Shown piece by piece: positions 6,990 to 8,035 of a stretch of 8,035 nt of DNA (position 1 is its first letter; every line of letters begins with the position of its first letter). A program made the position numbers and the translations under genes. The notes beneath the pieces were generated by a model. It did no database searches and was not told the origin of the DNA. It saw nothing but the letters and a program-made list of their open reading frames with translations. The DNA comes from Victivallaceae bacterium (GTDB lineage Bacteria > Verrucomicrobiota > Lentisphaeria > Victivallales > Victivallaceae), in the NCBI GenBank assembly GCA_028717165.1, contig JAQUOK010000116.1, forward strand, positions 1 through 8,035, written 5' to 3'.

Positions 6990-7004
6990 ATTCATTCGAT
7001 GTTC
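6990..7004. repeat. Intergenic short repeat, copy 2
   Basis: ATTCATTCGATGTTC is identical to 4619-4633 and has the same orientation. It lies in the 72-base gap between the rloB stop and trpA. AT-rich bases beside it (AAAATTCAAGAATTC, 6974-6988) include an EcoRI-like palindrome and a weak match to the GAAATTCAAAAAA next to copy 1. Function is unknown. Confidence 0.45.
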
Positions 7005-7020
7005 ATTTCTTTAATGGTTT

Positions 7021-7647
7021 TCACAGATATTCGTTTAACTCATTAACCAGCAAGTATACCGTTGTTGCGGGATTTGACCCGGATGGGGGTATGCCTTTAT
7101 GGGTTTGCAGTAATTTTTCAGCATATTTAACAGCCTTCTCCTGTTTCTTTATCAGCTTTCTGTACATTTGCGGGTCATTCTTCCTGTATTTTTCACCCAT
7201 ATGCTTAGAAAGAGAATTTTTATATTCCCTGCGCGACATACTTGTATTCCGGTATTCAAAATGCAGCAAATACCATAACTCAAACGCTTCATTCGACCAG
7301 GCACAGCCAAATCTGCTTGCTCCAGCACTGTGAATAGCGTTATCAAAATCAGCCGGAGAAAAACTGTCTCTGTCAAACACTACCCAAACCTTGTCATAAG
7401 GTCTGGATGTTTTTAGTTTTTCTTTTTTCTTCCTTTGAGCATATTCAACTACGGTTTGTGTATTTGCGCCAATGCCATGAATCTCAACATCGACAATTCC
7501 ACGGGGAAGATGTTGTTTTATAGCCTCAAAATAATTCGGCTCAGTTTTCTTTCCCTCGCATACTATTAAATAGCGCTTACGTTCTTTACGTATATTCGCC
7601 AGACGTTCAAGGGGTTTTGTTTCCCTGTATTTATCCCATTTAGCCAT
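7021..7647 (-). CDS. rloB: RloB-family protein (AbiLii-like), Toprim-like nuclease partner of an AAA ATPase
   Basis: A 208-aa protein matching the RloB family. After a basic N-terminus (KPLERLANIRKERKR) comes the first Toprim-like strand YLIVCEGKKTEPNYFEAI, whose Glu is the expected metal ligand. Next is VWVVFDRDSF with a DxD pair, then SNEAFELWYLLHF, the most telling RloB motif. The basic C-terminal half ends in NPATTVYLLVNELNEYL. RloB occurs with the ATPase RloA in restriction loci and in AbiL abortive-infection systems. Nuclease activity is inferred from the fold. The ATG at 7645-7647 has GGAG six bases upstream and overlaps the rloA stop as TAATG, so translation is coupled. A GTG four codons upstream is less likely because it falls in that binding site. 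Base composition is visibly poorer in GC than trpA, which hints at transfer. Confidence 0.9.
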   Translation of the reverse strand: MAKWDKYRETKPLERLANIRKERKRYLIVCEGKKTEPNYFEAIKQHLPRGIVDVEIHGIGANTQTVVEYAQRKKKEKLKTSRPYDKVWVVFDRDSFSPADFDNAIHSAGASRFGCAWSNEAFELWYLLHFEYRNTSMSRREYKNSLSKHMGEKYRKNDPQMYRKLIKKQEKAVKYAEKLLQTHKGIPPSGSNPATTVYLLVNELNEYL

Positions 7648-8035
7648 TATTCGCTCCACAGGGTTTTCAAGTCGCCGGGGAATGGTATCGCGCCATAACG
7701 GCCGCGAATATAATCTTGTTCAAATGACGCATCTTTTCTGACTTTGCCGCTCGGTAATTTGTATTCAACAAGGGAATAAAGATCTGTTGCTTCCGAGTTA
7801 TCCTTTTCAGTAAACCAGACTTGATCACGGCGCAATATTTTCCTGCTTAGAAGATTAGTGTCATGAGTAGCAAAAATTAATTGAGCATTGTTAAGATTGG
7901 TTTCCTCGGAATTAAAAAGCTTAACTATTTCAGCAGTCAGAACAGGATGCAGCCTGGCATCGAGTTCATCAATAACAATTATATTTCCATACTTTAAAGT
8001 ATCAAGAATCGGCCCGGAAAGCCTGAAATATTTTT
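7647..8035 (-). CDS. rloA: RloA-family AAA ATPase (AbiLi-like), C-terminal part only
   Basis: The last 128 residues of a gene that begins beyond the window. An ABC-type core is clear: a signature-like SGPILDTL, the Walker B IIVIDELDARLHP with Asp and catalytic Glu, and the switch histidine in QLIFATHDTNLLS. The tail (RRDQVWFTEKD, TDLYSLVEY, EQDYIRGRYGAIPF) is the pattern I know from RloA/AAA_21 ATPases paired with RloB, and this makes the family call firm. The Walker A part lies outside. By analogy with OLD nucleases and the AriA/AriB pair of PARIS, the ATPase probably senses infection and controls the Toprim partner; that is inference. The sequence is open to the window edge, so an internal ATG at 7833-7835 is not the start. 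The stop TAA (7647-7649) shares a base with the rloB ATG. Confidence 0.9.
   Translation of the reverse strand, partial: KYFRLSGPILDTLKYGNIIVIDELDARLHPVLTAEIVKLFNSEETNLNNAQLIFATHDTNLLSRKILRRDQVWFTEKDNSEATDLYSLVEYKLPSGKVRKDASFEQDYIRGRYGAIPFPGDLKTLWSE

Noticed and set aside
7647..7835. A separate 62-aa gene starting at 7835
   Set aside because: The frame is open to the window edge and encodes the conserved RloA Walker B and switch-His motifs upstream, so this is the tail of rloA.
1..8035. CRISPR arrays, tRNA or rRNA genes, transposases and inverted repeats of an insertion sequence
   Set aside because: I looked on both strands and saw no regularly spaced repeats, no cloverleaf-type sequences and no transposase motifs.

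Overview
The window is gene-dense bacterial DNA of moderate GC. Every gene I can support lies on the minus strand, so transcription runs from position 8035 towards position 1. The mix of a LacI regulator next to an unclassified glycoside-hydrolase-like protein, a DUF4380-like sugar-binding fold, a ROK regulator and a LolA-like lipoprotein suggests a Gram-negative heterotroph. A Lentisphaerota or other PVC-type bacterium would fit. That assignment is inference from gene content only, because no rRNA or other marker gene is present.

Read in the direction of transcription, the window opens at 8035 with the C-terminal part of an AAA ATPase of the RloA/AbiLi type. Its stop codon overlaps the start codon of rloB (7021-7647), which encodes a Toprim-like protein. 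Together they form a two-gene phage-defence module of the RloAB/AbiL class. This part is visibly more AT-rich than what follows. After a 72-nt gap containing a short dispersed repeat come trpA (tryptophan synthase alpha, 6148-6948), with no trpB beside it in the window, and trxA (thioredoxin, 5772-6086). trxA has its own sigma-70-type promoter at the end of trpA and a strong intrinsic terminator (5725-5762).

The second block looks like a carbohydrate-use operon. It holds a LacI-family regulator (4654-5677), a DUF4380-like beta-sandwich protein (3667-4605) and a 715-aa glycoside-hydrolase-like protein (1509-3656). The LacI gene is split by one extra G in a run of five (5516-5520). Removing one base restores a normal 340-aa LacI protein. 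The operon is followed by a LolA-like lipoprotein (650-1423) that may have its own promoter.

The last gene, a ROK-family regulator, runs off the window at position 1. Its promoter overlaps a perfect 10-bp inverted repeat (576-602), probably its own operator.

The points most worth checking are the single-base break in lacI, the ROK operator, the RloAB module beside an orphan trpA, the glycoside-hydrolase-like protein of unclear family, and the short repeat shared by two intergenic gaps. I found no rRNA, tRNA, CRISPR array, transposase or insertion sequence. No stretch longer than 300 bases lacks a gene.
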